From contig CAWFSG010000013.1 of assembly GCA_963818445.1 (NCBI GenBank), forward strand, positions 1 to 64,000: DNA of 64,000 nt, written 5' to 3'. Below the pieces are notes generated by a model. That model did not search any database and was not told the origin of the DNA. It saw only the letters and a program-made list of their open reading frames with translations. Shown here piece after piece: positions 1-7,902 of this stretch. Position numbers and translations under genes: made by a program. Source of the DNA: Prado023 sp963818445 (GTDB lineage Bacteria; Actinomycetota; Actinomycetes; S36-B12; CAIYMF01). The stretch's first letter is position 1. Each line of letters opens with the position of its first letter.

Positions 1-223
1 AGCGCAGGCCTTCGGCCGCGAGGCTATCGAGCACCGGGGTCTCCACCAAGCCGCCGAACGGCGACAACTGACCGAAGCCGACATCATCGAGGACGAAGAA
101 CACCACGTTGGGCGCCCCCTGAGGCGGGCGCGGGGCCTCCGGCCACGCCGGGCTGGACGTCTCGGTCGTGCGGCCGATGACCCCCGGGAACGGGGTCCCC
201 GTGGGGTAGGTGGTGATGGCCAT
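1..223 (-). CDS. Sulfatase (arylsulfatase-type), N-terminal fragment
   Basis: Only the first 74 codons lie in the window; the gene runs off the left edge. After a proline-rich start of about 35 residues comes PNVVFFVLDDVGFGQL, the classic first metal-binding segment of the alkaline-phosphatase-like sulfatase fold, where the paired aspartates bind calcium. The ATG is preceded by a GAGGAG ribosome binding site about 4 bases upstream, so the start is firm. There is no signal peptide at this start, which would suggest a cytoplasmic enzyme, but the rest is unseen. Sulfatases hydrolyse sulfate esters; the catalytic cysteine or serine motif lies outside the window, so the exact class cannot be named. 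Confidence 0.85.
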   Translation of the reverse strand, partial: MAITTYPTGTPFPGVIGRTTETSSPAWPEAPRPPQGAPNVVFFVLDDVGFGQLSPFGGLVETPVLDSLAAEGLR

Positions 224-692
224 GACTCTCCTCGGGGGACAGCGAGTTCGACAGGGTGAACGACTCGCCAACCTACTCCGCGCCCGGACGCGATCCCCGG
301 CCACAGGACGACTGCCCCCATCCTCCGCCGCAGCCCGTCGCGCCCGTGGTGGACCAGCGCCCCACCCTCGGCAGGTCCGGCTGCGAGAATGCCGAAGTGC
401 CCACCGACCACGTCGCCCCCGTCCCGGCCGCTGACACCGCCCCACGCGGTTCATGGCCGCCCGCCCGGCGAACCGGGCGACTCGCCGAGGAGGTCATCCA
501 CTGGATGGCACGCACGGACGCCCGATCACCAGCGTCGAGCTGAGCTACCGCCGGGCAGCCCGGTGCCGACCCGAACCTCCAGCGTCCTGCCACCGCCCCA
601 CCACAGGAGTGCGTCCTACTGGGCGTTGTGGGCGCCCTCTGGAGCCGAGCGGTCTCGTTGTCCTTGACGGCGTCCCGGGTAGGCACGGCTGC

Positions 693-791
693 CCGCTACA
701 GTCACGGGGTCCCGCTACACGTTGGCTGTCGCAATCCGGCCTTGCTGAGCACGATTCCAGGATTGGCACTCGTCGTGTAGCGGTGTAGCGG
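693..791. repeat. Four copies of CCGCTACA in direct and inverted orientation
   Basis: CCGCTACA occurs at 693-700 and 712-719 on the plus strand; its reverse complement TGTAGCGG occurs back to back at 776-783 and 784-791. The two right-hand copies are tandem and the left pair is 19 bases apart centre to centre. This could be an operator-like or recombination-related array, or the arms of a weak hairpin with a 55-base loop. No protein partner is visible nearby. Confidence 0.4.
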
Positions 792-1045
792 CAGAATCGG
801 AAGCCAGCGCGGCCGCCGATCTGTCGGCGGCGAGGCCTCGATCTCCGGCGGGCGTAGGCTCGGGAAGGCTGCGTTCGGGGTTGCTCGGTGGCTGTGGTGT
901 CGTTCGGTTCTGTGTGTCCGATTCCTGCTAGCCGCTTGTAACTAACTTGTCACTACGTCCCTGAACGCCACATGATCCAGTGGACGGTTTCGAACGCTCC
1001 GGAGCACGGTGTTCGAACGCGAGAAGACGCGGTGAACGCTTGTGA

Positions 1046-1093
1046 GCCGCCTTGTAAACAGGGGGTTCCCGGTTCGAGTCCGGGCGTCGGCTC
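1046..1093 (+). pseudogene. 3' half of a tRNA (Thr-like), possible attachment-site remnant
   Basis: A CTTGTAA anticodon-loop-like heptamer (1051-1057, anticodon TGT, Thr) is followed by a perfect T arm: CCGGG (1080-1084) pairs with CCCGG (1068-1072) around the loop TTCGAGT, then the 3' acceptor strand CGTCGGC and a T. No GCCGACG acceptor partner exists within 90 bases upstream, and the anticodon stem does not pair (GCCGC against ACAGG). So only the segment from anticodon loop to 3' end is kept, which is the part integrases usually duplicate at tRNA attachment sites. Likely not expressed as a tRNA. Confidence 0.5.
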
Positions 1094-1350
1094 TGTATTG
1101 GTGCAGGTCAGGGTCCGGTTTTCCGGTCCTCTGGGGCTGTGGTTCCTGGGTTCTGGTTACGGATTGGTCACATGTGCCCTGCGGAACCCCAGCGTGGCAG
1201 GCGAGAGTGTGCACGGACTGGCCGCTCCCCCTGGGTTGACAGTCACTCGCGGCGGGATGACGCGGTCTTGGACAAGCCGCGAATGCGTCCCGCCCCTCAC
1301 GAGCCAATGCAGGACCTTCATGCGGAGCGTCCGTGCGGGATGAACCTCGA

Positions 1351-1788
1351 TCAACCCTTCTTGAGTTCCTCCGCGAGCATCACGATGATGCCGCTGGGAC
1401 CGCGGACGTAGGTCAGCTTGTAGACGTCCTGGTAGGTCGCCACGCCGCGTAACGGGTGGCAGCCGTGTGCCGCGGCGATCTCGAGTGCCTCGTCGATGTC
1501 GTCGACCGAGAAGGCGACACGGTGCATGCCGATCTCGTTCGGTCGGGTGGGTTCGGTCTCGATCGCCTCGGGGTGGATGTACTCGAAGAGCTCGAGGCGA
1601 CCGTTTCCGTCCGGCGTCTGCAGCATGGCGATGTTCGCGTGGTTGCCGTCGAGGCCCACCGCCGTGTCGGTCCACTGCCCGCTGACCGTGTCGCGGCCGA
1701 GAACGGTCATCCCCAGGTCGGTGAAGAAGGAGATCGCCGCTTCCAGGTCGCGAACGGCGATGCCGACGTTCTCGAGCTTGATGGGCAT
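1351..1788 (-). CDS. VOC superfamily (glyoxalase/methylmalonyl-CoA epimerase-like) protein
   Basis: A 145-residue protein beginning MPIKLENVGIAVRDLEAAI, the first beta-alpha-beta unit of the vicinal oxygen chelate fold, with a second module around MHRVAFSVDDIDEALEIA. Candidate metal ligands are a glutamate near residue 67 (LELFEY) and a histidine near residue 88 (MHRVAF). The length fits a single-chain, two-module VOC protein. Substrate cannot be told from sequence: members include glyoxalases, epimerases, dioxygenases and antibiotic-binding proteins. It stands alone, with no operon partner in either direction. ATG start accepted because the fold begins immediately. Confidence 0.85.
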   Translation of the reverse strand: MPIKLENVGIAVRDLEAAISFFTDLGMTVLGRDTVSGQWTDTAVGLDGNHANIAMLQTPDGNGRLELFEYIHPEAIETEPTRPNEIGMHRVAFSVDDIDEALEIAAAHGCHPLRGVATYQDVYKLTYVRGPSGIIVMLAEELKKG

Positions 1789-2037
1789 GTCCCGCAGGCT
1801 ACCGGTCTGTTCCCTGAAGCCCGGCGAGCCTCGGGCGCGACTTCGATCTCACCCGAGGCAGCTGCCTGTGTTGCCGCTGCTACGCCATCCGCAGTCACGC
1901 AGAACTGCAGGCGCTTGTCGACAGAGACCCCTTCCCCTACCTCACCCACGGGCCTGGTACCTACCTGACCGCAACCTTCCTCAAGTACCCGGCTGTGGCG
2001 CATCGGGCATCAGGCCTCGGCCAGCGACCGCCACGGG

Positions 2038-2385
2038 TCAGCCCCCGAGAGGCTTGTCCCCGTTCAGAAGGTCGGCGACCATCAGCAGCAGGTAGAAGGC
2101 GACGGGAAGGCCGGCCAGGATCGCAGGCACCAGACCCACGCGCCTGCCCAACCGTTTCGCCTGCACACCGAACCACACGGCCCCCGCCGCGAAGGCCGCC
2201 AACAGCGCGACCATTACGACGGTCATCACCGACGCCAGTACGGGCGCGTCTTCGACCTGGGCCCATTCACTGAACGCCATCAACCCCACGAAGCCCGGCA
2301 CCATCAGCCCCAAGGACACCCACGCGCGGATCAGGTCCCTCCGCGCAGGACTCGTCGCCGGGGCGGCTGGCGTAACGGCAGACAT
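2038..2385 (-). CDS. Small membrane protein, three predicted helices
   Basis: The frame is open further upstream, but the start chosen here is an ATG preceded by GGAAGGGGG at good spacing, giving 115 residues beginning MSAVTPAAPATSPARR. It has three hydrophobic segments (roughly residues 25-45, 55-80 and 88-108), including VMTVVMVALLAAFAAGAVWF and PAILAGLPVAFYLLLMVADL, and a short charged tail. It looks like a small integral membrane protein with a cytoplasmic N-terminus. I do not recognise the family, and no neighbour suggests a role. Confidence 0.6.
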   Translation of the reverse strand: MSAVTPAAPATSPARRDLIRAWVSLGLMVPGFVGLMAFSEWAQVEDAPVLASVMTVVMVALLAAFAAGAVWFGVQAKRLGRRVGLVPAILAGLPVAFYLLLMVADLLNGDKPLGG

Positions 2386-2707
2386 CGTGACCCCCTTCCG
2401 TAAGCCGAACTGGGCACTGCTTCCCCAGTTCCAGTCTGCCCCGCACGCCGTGACCACCAGAGGCCAACGTCCCACGGCAGCCAGCTGCCGCTGGCGATCC
2501 GTCGCACGCGTATCGGGATCGCCGCCTGCGCTGAGCGCGCCTTTTGTCGAGGCCCTGAACGCGCTCCCGCGAAGCTGTATCGATCGGTTCCGACCGTCCA
2601 TCACGCCCGATCGGTACGCCTGATCTGTGACCATGCCCGAGGGATGGGTCGTCAGCTACCGGTGGTCGGGGCCGTTCGGCCACTGCCGTTCGTACGTCCA
2701 ACCTCGC
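2386..2707. other. Intergenic, nothing recognised
   Basis: No supported gene, RNA or hairpin was seen between the membrane protein start and the decayed hydrolase. The proximal part on the minus strand must hold the promoter for the small membrane protein. Confidence 0.4.
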
Positions 2708-3010
2708 TCAGCTGACCTCCGCGAGGAAGGCGTCGAGCGCAGGGTGGTATAGATCGGGCTGGTCTCGGCGGACGCAGTGGCCCGCGCCTGGCACGACGAC
2801 GACACGGACCAGGTCGTTGTGCAGGGCATCGGTCCGTGGGGCCATAGGCGATGCCGGCGGCACCAGCAGCAATGTCGGCACCTTCAGGGCGTTGAACCGT
2901 TGCTCCCAGGCCCGGTCGCCCAGGTACAGGGCCCCGGTGGACGTAGGTGCGGTCGACCAGCGGCTTGCCGAGTCCCTCGAGTGACCTCTTCGGGCACTTC
3001 CGCGGGCCGC
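2708..3010 (-). pseudogene. Remnant of an alpha/beta hydrolase C-terminus
   Basis: The last 74 residues in one frame (ending HPALDAFLAEVS) match the end of an alpha/beta hydrolase: strand VPTLLLVPPASPM, helix, then PGAGHCVRRDQPDLY carrying the catalytic histidine. Upstream the similarity continues only by switching frames, with PLVDRTYVHRG in one and AEVPEEVTRG in another, so at least two frameshifts have occurred. There is no nucleophile elbow (GxSxG) and no credible start. It is a decayed fragment next to another truncated gene, marking an old rearrangement. Confidence 0.6.
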
Positions 3011-3244
3011 TGACCCTTGAACGTCCTGGCCCGGCCCGAGTTCTCTGAGGGTCGTTCGACTCTGGCCCCGTCTGTGGTTGCGCCGGAGAGTGGAACTGCA
3101 CGAGGGAGATGGGCACGGTGGGCACCGGCTGCAGCAGTACCTGTCGCCCACCCCCACGAGCGCGGGCCTTGGCCCCGGCGCGCTGGTCGGCTCGTTCTGA
3201 CGGGAGCGACGTTGCCGTCGCGCGGACCCGGCGCCACCCTGTTC
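2990..3244. other. Junction between two decayed genes
   Basis: This stretch separates the hydrolase remnant on the minus strand from the truncated GT87-like frame on the plus strand. The frame upstream of 3245 stays open to 3017 but is arginine and proline rich with no hydrophobic segments, unlike the N-terminus of a GT87 enzyme, so it is probably not native coding sequence. Confidence 0.4.
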
Positions 3245-3949
3245 ATGGGACTGTGGTTCGGGTTCGGAGCCTGCGCCTACTACTGGATGATTCGTCCCGT
3301 CGGCTGGGTATGGGGGATCCCCCTGCTGGCGCTGGCAGCCGAGGATCTCCGAGTCGGGAACATCACCTGGCTGATCGCCTTGTCGGTGGTCCTCGGGTTG
3401 CGTCGTTCCCCAGCCTGGGTGGTCGCAGCCTTCACGAAGGTGACGCCCGCGGTCGTCGTGCTCTGGCTCGCCGCCCGACGCCAGTGGCGAGGCCTGTTGG
3501 CGTTCGGTGCCGCTGCCCTCGCCGTCGGGACCGTCTCACTCAGCCTGGCCCCGAGCCTGTGGGTGGAGTGGATTGCGTTCCTGATGTCGCATGGCAACAC
3601 CTGGGCATTGGCGAGGCTGGCAGTCGCTGCCGTCATCGTGATCATCGCCAGCCGACGTGGCTGGCCGTGGCTGCTGCCGTGCGCCCTGATCGCAGCGTCC
3701 CCAGTGCCCGCGCTCTACGTGCTCGGTTTCGTGTGCCTGCTTCCTCGGGTTCTCTCTCGGGAGGCGCTTGCCTGGCTGCGTGAACCCTTCGGAGGCGTGT
3801 GGGCAACAGCCACGCGGGCCCTCACCCCGTCCAGGTCACGACGCGTGTCGCGGGACATGGACCGGCGCGTCGAGGCAATCAGCGCCATGCACGCCCGGAA
3901 CCATCGCGTGGCGGGCGCGAGCCCGGCGCCCGGCGCTGCCCCCCGGTGA
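3245..3949 (+). CDS. Truncated GT87/DUF2029-like membrane glycosyltransferase
   Basis: 234 residues with about six membrane helices and the segment TKVTPAVVVLWLAARRQWRG, which matches the conserved K-x-x-P loop of the DUF2029 (GT87) polyprenol-phosphate-mannose-dependent mannosyltransferases. Family members are usually about 400 residues or more, with a catalytic aspartate in an N-terminal periplasmic loop; that half is missing. The start is taken at ATG 3245 (MGLWFGFGACAYYW) because the sequence before it does not look like a membrane protein. The C-terminal 60 residues are basic. It is probably a non-functional 5'-truncated gene, although the remaining frame is intact. Confidence 0.5.
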   Translation: MGLWFGFGACAYYWMIRPVGWVWGIPLLALAAEDLRVGNITWLIALSVVLGLRRSPAWVVAAFTKVTPAVVVLWLAARRQWRGLLAFGAAALAVGTVSLSLAPSLWVEWIAFLMSHGNTWALARLAVAAVIVIIASRRGWPWLLPCALIAASPVPALYVLGFVCLLPRVLSREALAWLREPFGGVWATATRALTPSRSRRVSRDMDRRVEAISAMHARNHRVAGASPAPGAAPR

Positions 3950-3960
3950 GCGTCCAGCTG

Positions 3961-3991
3961 CCGTGACCCCGGACCCATTCGGGGGTCACGG
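3961..3991 (+). terminator. Hairpin terminator after the GT87-like gene
   Basis: Perfect 10-bp stem CCGTGACCCC/GGGGTCACGG with an 11-base loop, 11 bases after the stop codon. No U-tract follows, which is common in high-GC actinobacteria. Confidence 0.6.
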
Positions 3992-4332
3992 GAAGGTGAC
4001 GGGCGCGCCTCCCGCCGGGCACTGGGAGAAGCCCCTGTGCCGCTGGTGCGAGACGCGCTTCGTGACGCCCATCACCGCACCAGCAGTCGAGACCGCAGCC
4101 AAGGCCACCGTCGGGGCGTAGTTCGTCGTCACGACACCGTCGTCATACGCAAGGCCAGCGTGGAGCGCCGCCCCGGCTGGTATGGGGGCGCTCGAACCCC
4201 TCCGGGTGCAGATTCGGGCGGGGTCTCCACGCCCCGGGTTCTCACCGGACTCTCAACCGAAGCAGATGGCCCGCTCACCCGGGATCGCTACCGTGCGAAG
4301 GACCGCTCAGCCACCCCATCAAGGAGTTCACG
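3992..4332. other. Intergenic region upstream of the lipoprotein esterase
   Basis: No gene is supported. Its 3' end carries the AAGGAG ribosome binding site (about 4323-4328) of the esterase. No recognisable operator was seen. Confidence 0.4.
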
Positions 4333-5391
4333 ATGCTTGGCCAGAAGCCCATCCTCATGCGCACCGTCCCGACCAGGTTCATGGCCGTGTTCGCCCTGTG
4401 TGTCGCCGGCACGCTGACCCTGGCAGCGTGCGGAAGCGGGTCCACGTCGGCGGAGTCGACCGCCACGCCGCCCTCGACGGCGGCGTCGACGACAGCCGGC
4501 GCCGATGCCCCGACAACCGACCCAGGTTCCTCGGCGGGCGTGGCACGGGATGCCGTGGACACGCAGACCGGCGTGGCCTACGCCTCGACCTCGCCGTCCC
4601 AGACCCTGGACCTGTACCTGCCGGCGTCGGACGGCAGCGCCGCCGCGCCGGTCGTCGTGCTGATCCATGGGGGTGCGTTCGCGATGGGTGATTCCGGGAT
4701 GGAGGCTGGGCTCGCCCAAACACTGGTCCAGCAGGGATTCGCTGTCGCCGCCCTGAACTACCGACTCTCCGGTGAGGCGCTCTACCCCGCAGGCGCCCAG
4801 GATGTGAAGGCCGCCGTGCGTTGGCTACGGGCGAATGCCGCCCAGTACGGCTTGGACCCCGACAAGTTCGCCGCGTGGGGCCAGAGCGCCGGCGGATGGC
4901 TGGCCAACATGCTCGGCGTGACCGGCGATCAGGCGACTATCTTCGACGACGACAGCCTCGGCAACCCCGACCAGTCCGATGCCGTCCAGGCGGTCGTCTC
5001 GTGGTACGGCCCGGTCGACTTCGCGACGATGGACGAGCAGGCCGCCGACGTCACCGCGTGCGCAGGGCAGTCCCAGGTCCACGGAACCGCCGACTCGCCG
5101 GAGTCGCAGTGGCTTGGCGAGGCAGTCGACTCCTCCGACCAGACCGCCTCCACCGACCTCACCTCCTACCTTCCGACAGCATCAGCGGTCCCGGCGTTCT
5201 CCCTGGCGCACGGCGACGCCGACTGCAACGTGCCCGCGGGCCAGTCCCAGCAGCTCAAGGACGCCCTCGATGAGGCCGGCGCCGCCTCGACCCTGACGAT
5301 CCTGCCCGGCGCCGGGCACGCCGACCCCGCCTTCGACCAGACCCAGACCGAGCCGACGATCGCATTCCTCCAGCAGACGTTCGGCATGTAG
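4333..5391 (+). CDS. Lipoprotein alpha/beta hydrolase (BD-FAE-like carboxylesterase)
   Basis: 352 residues. An N-terminal signal ends in the lipobox LTLAAC, so the mature protein should be lipid-anchored outside the membrane. A serine/threonine-rich spacer of about 40 residues follows, then an alpha/beta hydrolase domain of the esterase/lipase HSL-like group: oxyanion motif HGGAF, nucleophile GQSAGG, and catalytic histidine in PGAGHAD near the C-terminus. An acidic member is likely in AHGDADCNV. This architecture is typical of feruloyl or acetyl esterases and other carboxylesterases; the substrate is not determined. AAGGAG sits 7 bases before the ATG. It is a single gene facing the convergent glgX. 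Confidence 0.85.
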   Translation: MLGQKPILMRTVPTRFMAVFALCVAGTLTLAACGSGSTSAESTATPPSTAASTTAGADAPTTDPGSSAGVARDAVDTQTGVAYASTSPSQTLDLYLPASDGSAAAPVVVLIHGGAFAMGDSGMEAGLAQTLVQQGFAVAALNYRLSGEALYPAGAQDVKAAVRWLRANAAQYGLDPDKFAAWGQSAGGWLANMLGVTGDQATIFDDDSLGNPDQSDAVQAVVSWYGPVDFATMDEQAADVTACAGQSQVHGTADSPESQWLGEAVDSSDQTASTDLTSYLPTASAVPAFSLAHGDADCNVPAGQSQQLKDALDEAGAASTLTILPGAGHADPAFDQTQTEPTIAFLQQTFGM

Positions 5392-5499
5392 CGACCCTCG
5401 CCCCGTGAAGTCCGGTTGGGCCTTTCCAGCTGGCGCAGCCGCGCCGGCCGCTGCCGGAGTCTGCTTCGCGAGCGTGGCCCGGTCTGCGCATGACGGTGT

Positions 5500-7626
5500 T
5501 CATGGCAGCGGGTCCCAGGCCGACCAGTGCACGAGCAGGCTGCGGCCCGGGGCCAGTACTGTCTCCCCCGCTCTCACGAGAGTCGTGGACGCGGGCTCGG
5601 GTCCTGGGAGCGAGGTGTCCAGTTCCAGGCGCCACAGGTCCGACGGCCGACCCGCGGGTGACGTGTCGGGGATGCGGAACTCCACGGAATCGGCCTCCCC
5701 GTTGACCAGTACGAGCAGGTTGCGGTCCAGCAGTGGCTCCCCCCAGCGGTCGTGGTCGGGGGCGACGGACCCGTCGACGAAGACCGCCACACTGTGCCGC
5801 GCCGGGTCCTGCCACATGGGTGGGGACATCGCCCGGCCGTCCGGTGCGAACCACACGGAGTACCCGGGGTCGGCCAAGTATCGGCGCCGGCGCAGCACGG
5901 GGTGCGCCCGACGCATCGCGATCACACGCCGGACGAAGGCCAGAAGGTCGTCGTCGACGTGCTGCCAGTCGAACCACGAGATCTCGTTGTCCTGGCAGTA
6001 CGCGTTGTTGTTCCCCCGCTGGGTGCGCCCGATCTCGTCGCCGCCGAGCAGCATCGGAACGCCGCGGGAGAGCAGGAGGGTCATGAGCATCGCCCGCACG
6101 TCCCGGTCCCTGGCGGCCTCCACTGCCGGGTCGTCGCTGGGGCCCTCGGTGCCGTGGTTCCACGAGATGTTGTCGTTCGTACCGTCCCGGTTGTCCTCGC
6201 CGTTGGCCTCGTTGTGCTTGCCGGTGAAGGAGACGAGGTCGCGCAGGGTGAAGCCGTCGTGGCAGGTCACGTAGTTGATCGAGGCGTGCGGCCGGCGACG
6301 GCTGGGGCCGTAGATGTCCGAGGACCCGGCGACACGGGTGGCAAGCTCGGGCAGCATGCCGGGGCGCCCGGACCAGAAGGCCCGGATCGTGTCCCGGTAG
6401 CGCCCGTTCCACTCGCTCCAGGTGTCCGGGAAGGCCCCCACGCTGTAGCTGTCCCACTGCCCGACGTCCCACGGCTCGGCGATCAGCTTCACCCGGCTGA
6501 TCACGGGGTCCTGGTCGATGAGGGCGAAGAACGACGAGAGCCGTTCGAACCCGCCGTCCTCGCGTGCCAGGGCGGTGGCCAGGTCGAAGCGGAACCCGTC
6601 GACGTGCATCTCGGTGACCCAGTACCGCAGCGAGTCCATGATCAGCCGCAGGCAGGTGTGGTCGTCGACGTTGTAGGAGTTGCCGGTGCCCGTCGTGTCC
6701 AGGTACCGCGACGGGTCAGCCGGATCCACCCGGTAGTAGGCGTGGTTGTCGATCCCCCGGAAGCACAGGGTCGGGCCGAGCTGGTCACCCTCAGCCGTGT
6801 GGTTGTAGACCACGTCGAGGATCACCTCGATCCCCGCGGCGTGCAGGGCCAGGACCATCTGCTGGAACTCCCGCACCTGGCCACCGACCCACCCCGCCTG
6901 GAACGCCGCCGAGTACTCCTCGAGGGGTGCGAAGAAGCCGATCGTGTTGTAGCCCCAGTAGTTGGACAACCCGGAGCGCGCCTGCGCGCTGGCAGTGATG
7001 AACTCGTGGACGGGCAGCAGTTCCACGGCCGTCACGCCGAGCGACGTCAGGTGTGCCACGGCCGCGGGATGGGCCATGCCGGCGTAGGTCCCGCGCAGTT
7101 CCGGGGGCACCCCCGGGTGGGTGGCCGTGAACCCCTTCACGTGCACCTCGTAGATGACGGAGTCCGCGTAGGAGGTCCGCGGAGTCACGTCCCCGGCCCA
7201 GTCGAAGGTCGGGTCCACGACGAGGCACTTCGGCATGTTGGCCGCGGAGTCCAGCACGGAGATCGTGTCGGGTGCGTTCCAGTCGTAGTCGAAGACCTCG
7301 GGGCCCCAGCGGAGCTCGCCGTCGAAGGCCCGGGCGTAGGGGTCCAGCAGCAGCTTCGCGGGGTTGCACCGCAGTCCCCGGCCTCGGTCATAAACGCCGT
7401 GCACCCGATAGCCGTACCGCTGCCCGACACCGACCCCCGGCAGGTAGCCGTGCCAGACGCCGCTGTCGTACTCCCGGAGCGTCACCTGCTCCTCGTGGCC
7501 CGCCTCGTCGAACAGGCACAGGACGACCCTCTGCGCCACCTGGGAGGCAAGGGCGAAGTTGGTGCCCCCGGCATCGGGCGTCGCCCCGAGGGGGAAGTGG
7601 CTTCCCGGCCACACATGGCGGTGCAT
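5500..7626 (-). CDS. glgX: Glycogen debranching enzyme GlgX
   Basis: 708 residues from ATG 7626, which has GGGAGC upstream; the frame is open 79 codons further but that part lacks family similarity. An N-terminal CBM48/isoamylase N domain (GATPDAGGTNFALAS) is followed by a GH13 catalytic barrel with region I DVVYNH, region II DGFRFDLA (nucleophile Asp), region III EPWD (acid/base Glu) and region IV TCHDGFTL. A C-terminal beta domain ends in VHWSAWDPLP. The enzyme cleaves alpha-1,6 branches of glycogen limit dextrins in the cytoplasm. It has no trehalose (treYZ) neighbours; it is divergent from the dehydrogenase pair and convergent with the lipoprotein esterase. Confidence 0.95.
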   Translation of the reverse strand: MHRHVWPGSHFPLGATPDAGGTNFALASQVAQRVVLCLFDEAGHEEQVTLREYDSGVWHGYLPGVGVGQRYGYRVHGVYDRGRGLRCNPAKLLLDPYARAFDGELRWGPEVFDYDWNAPDTISVLDSAANMPKCLVVDPTFDWAGDVTPRTSYADSVIYEVHVKGFTATHPGVPPELRGTYAGMAHPAAVAHLTSLGVTAVELLPVHEFITASAQARSGLSNYWGYNTIGFFAPLEEYSAAFQAGWVGGQVREFQQMVLALHAAGIEVILDVVYNHTAEGDQLGPTLCFRGIDNHAYYRVDPADPSRYLDTTGTGNSYNVDDHTCLRLIMDSLRYWVTEMHVDGFRFDLATALAREDGGFERLSSFFALIDQDPVISRVKLIAEPWDVGQWDSYSVGAFPDTWSEWNGRYRDTIRAFWSGRPGMLPELATRVAGSSDIYGPSRRRPHASINYVTCHDGFTLRDLVSFTGKHNEANGEDNRDGTNDNISWNHGTEGPSDDPAVEAARDRDVRAMLMTLLLSRGVPMLLGGDEIGRTQRGNNNAYCQDNEISWFDWQHVDDDLLAFVRRVIAMRRAHPVLRRRRYLADPGYSVWFAPDGRAMSPPMWQDPARHSVAVFVDGSVAPDHDRWGEPLLDRNLLVLVNGEADSVEFRIPDTSPAGRPSDLWRLELDTSLPGPEPASTTLVRAGETVLAPGRSLLVHWSAWDPLP

Positions 7627-7830
7627 GCTGGCAGGCTCCCACCGACTTCGCCGGGGCGACAGGGTCGAACGGCACTCAGGGGGCGTGAGTCGTCTTGGTC
7701 CCAGAGCCGGGGGGCAGCCTGCTCGGTGGGCACGCGTCTCGGTGTGGTCTCGCTCACAGGCCTTTGTCCCCTTGTTTGGCGATCCGTTCAGCGATCCGAT
7801 GGACGGGGCCTCGCATTGGGAAGGGGCGTC

Positions 7831-7902
7831 ATGTCGAAGATCCTGCACGGGTCGACGACGCACCTGCCCACTCTGTGCAGCCAGGCTTCGGGAGGGATGT
7901 GA
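7831..7902 (+). CDS. 23-codon leader reading frame coupled to the dehydrogenase
   Basis: ATG at 7831 has a very good GGAAGGGG site 5 bases upstream. The frame (MSKILHGSTTHLPTLCSQAS then GGM) ends with TGA at 7900-7902, sharing its last base with the ATG of the next gene (TGATG). Such an arrangement implies translational coupling. It may be a leader peptide or a fortuitous frame; the downstream gene also has its own GGAGGG site inside this frame. Confidence 0.35.
   Translation: MSKILHGSTTHLPTLCSQASGGM

Larger units (their letters stand above)
224..1350. other. Gene-poor intergenic stretch
   Basis: About 1.1 kb with no reading frame that looks coding in composition or resembles a family I know. 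It holds a four-copy CCGCTACA repeat (693-791), two copies of TTCGAACGC (989-997 and 1012-1020) and the 3' half of a tRNA (1046-1093). Together these look like the debris of an old insertion or site-specific recombination event rather than a functional gene. Confidence 0.55.

Noticed and set aside
3017..3244. Extension of the GT87-like frame to 3017
   Set aside because: The extra 76 residues are basic and proline-rich with no membrane helices, unlike the family.
5752..7902. 716-codon plus-strand frame opposite glgX
   Set aside because: It is the antisense shadow of a clear GH13 gene in high-GC DNA, with no recognisable motif.
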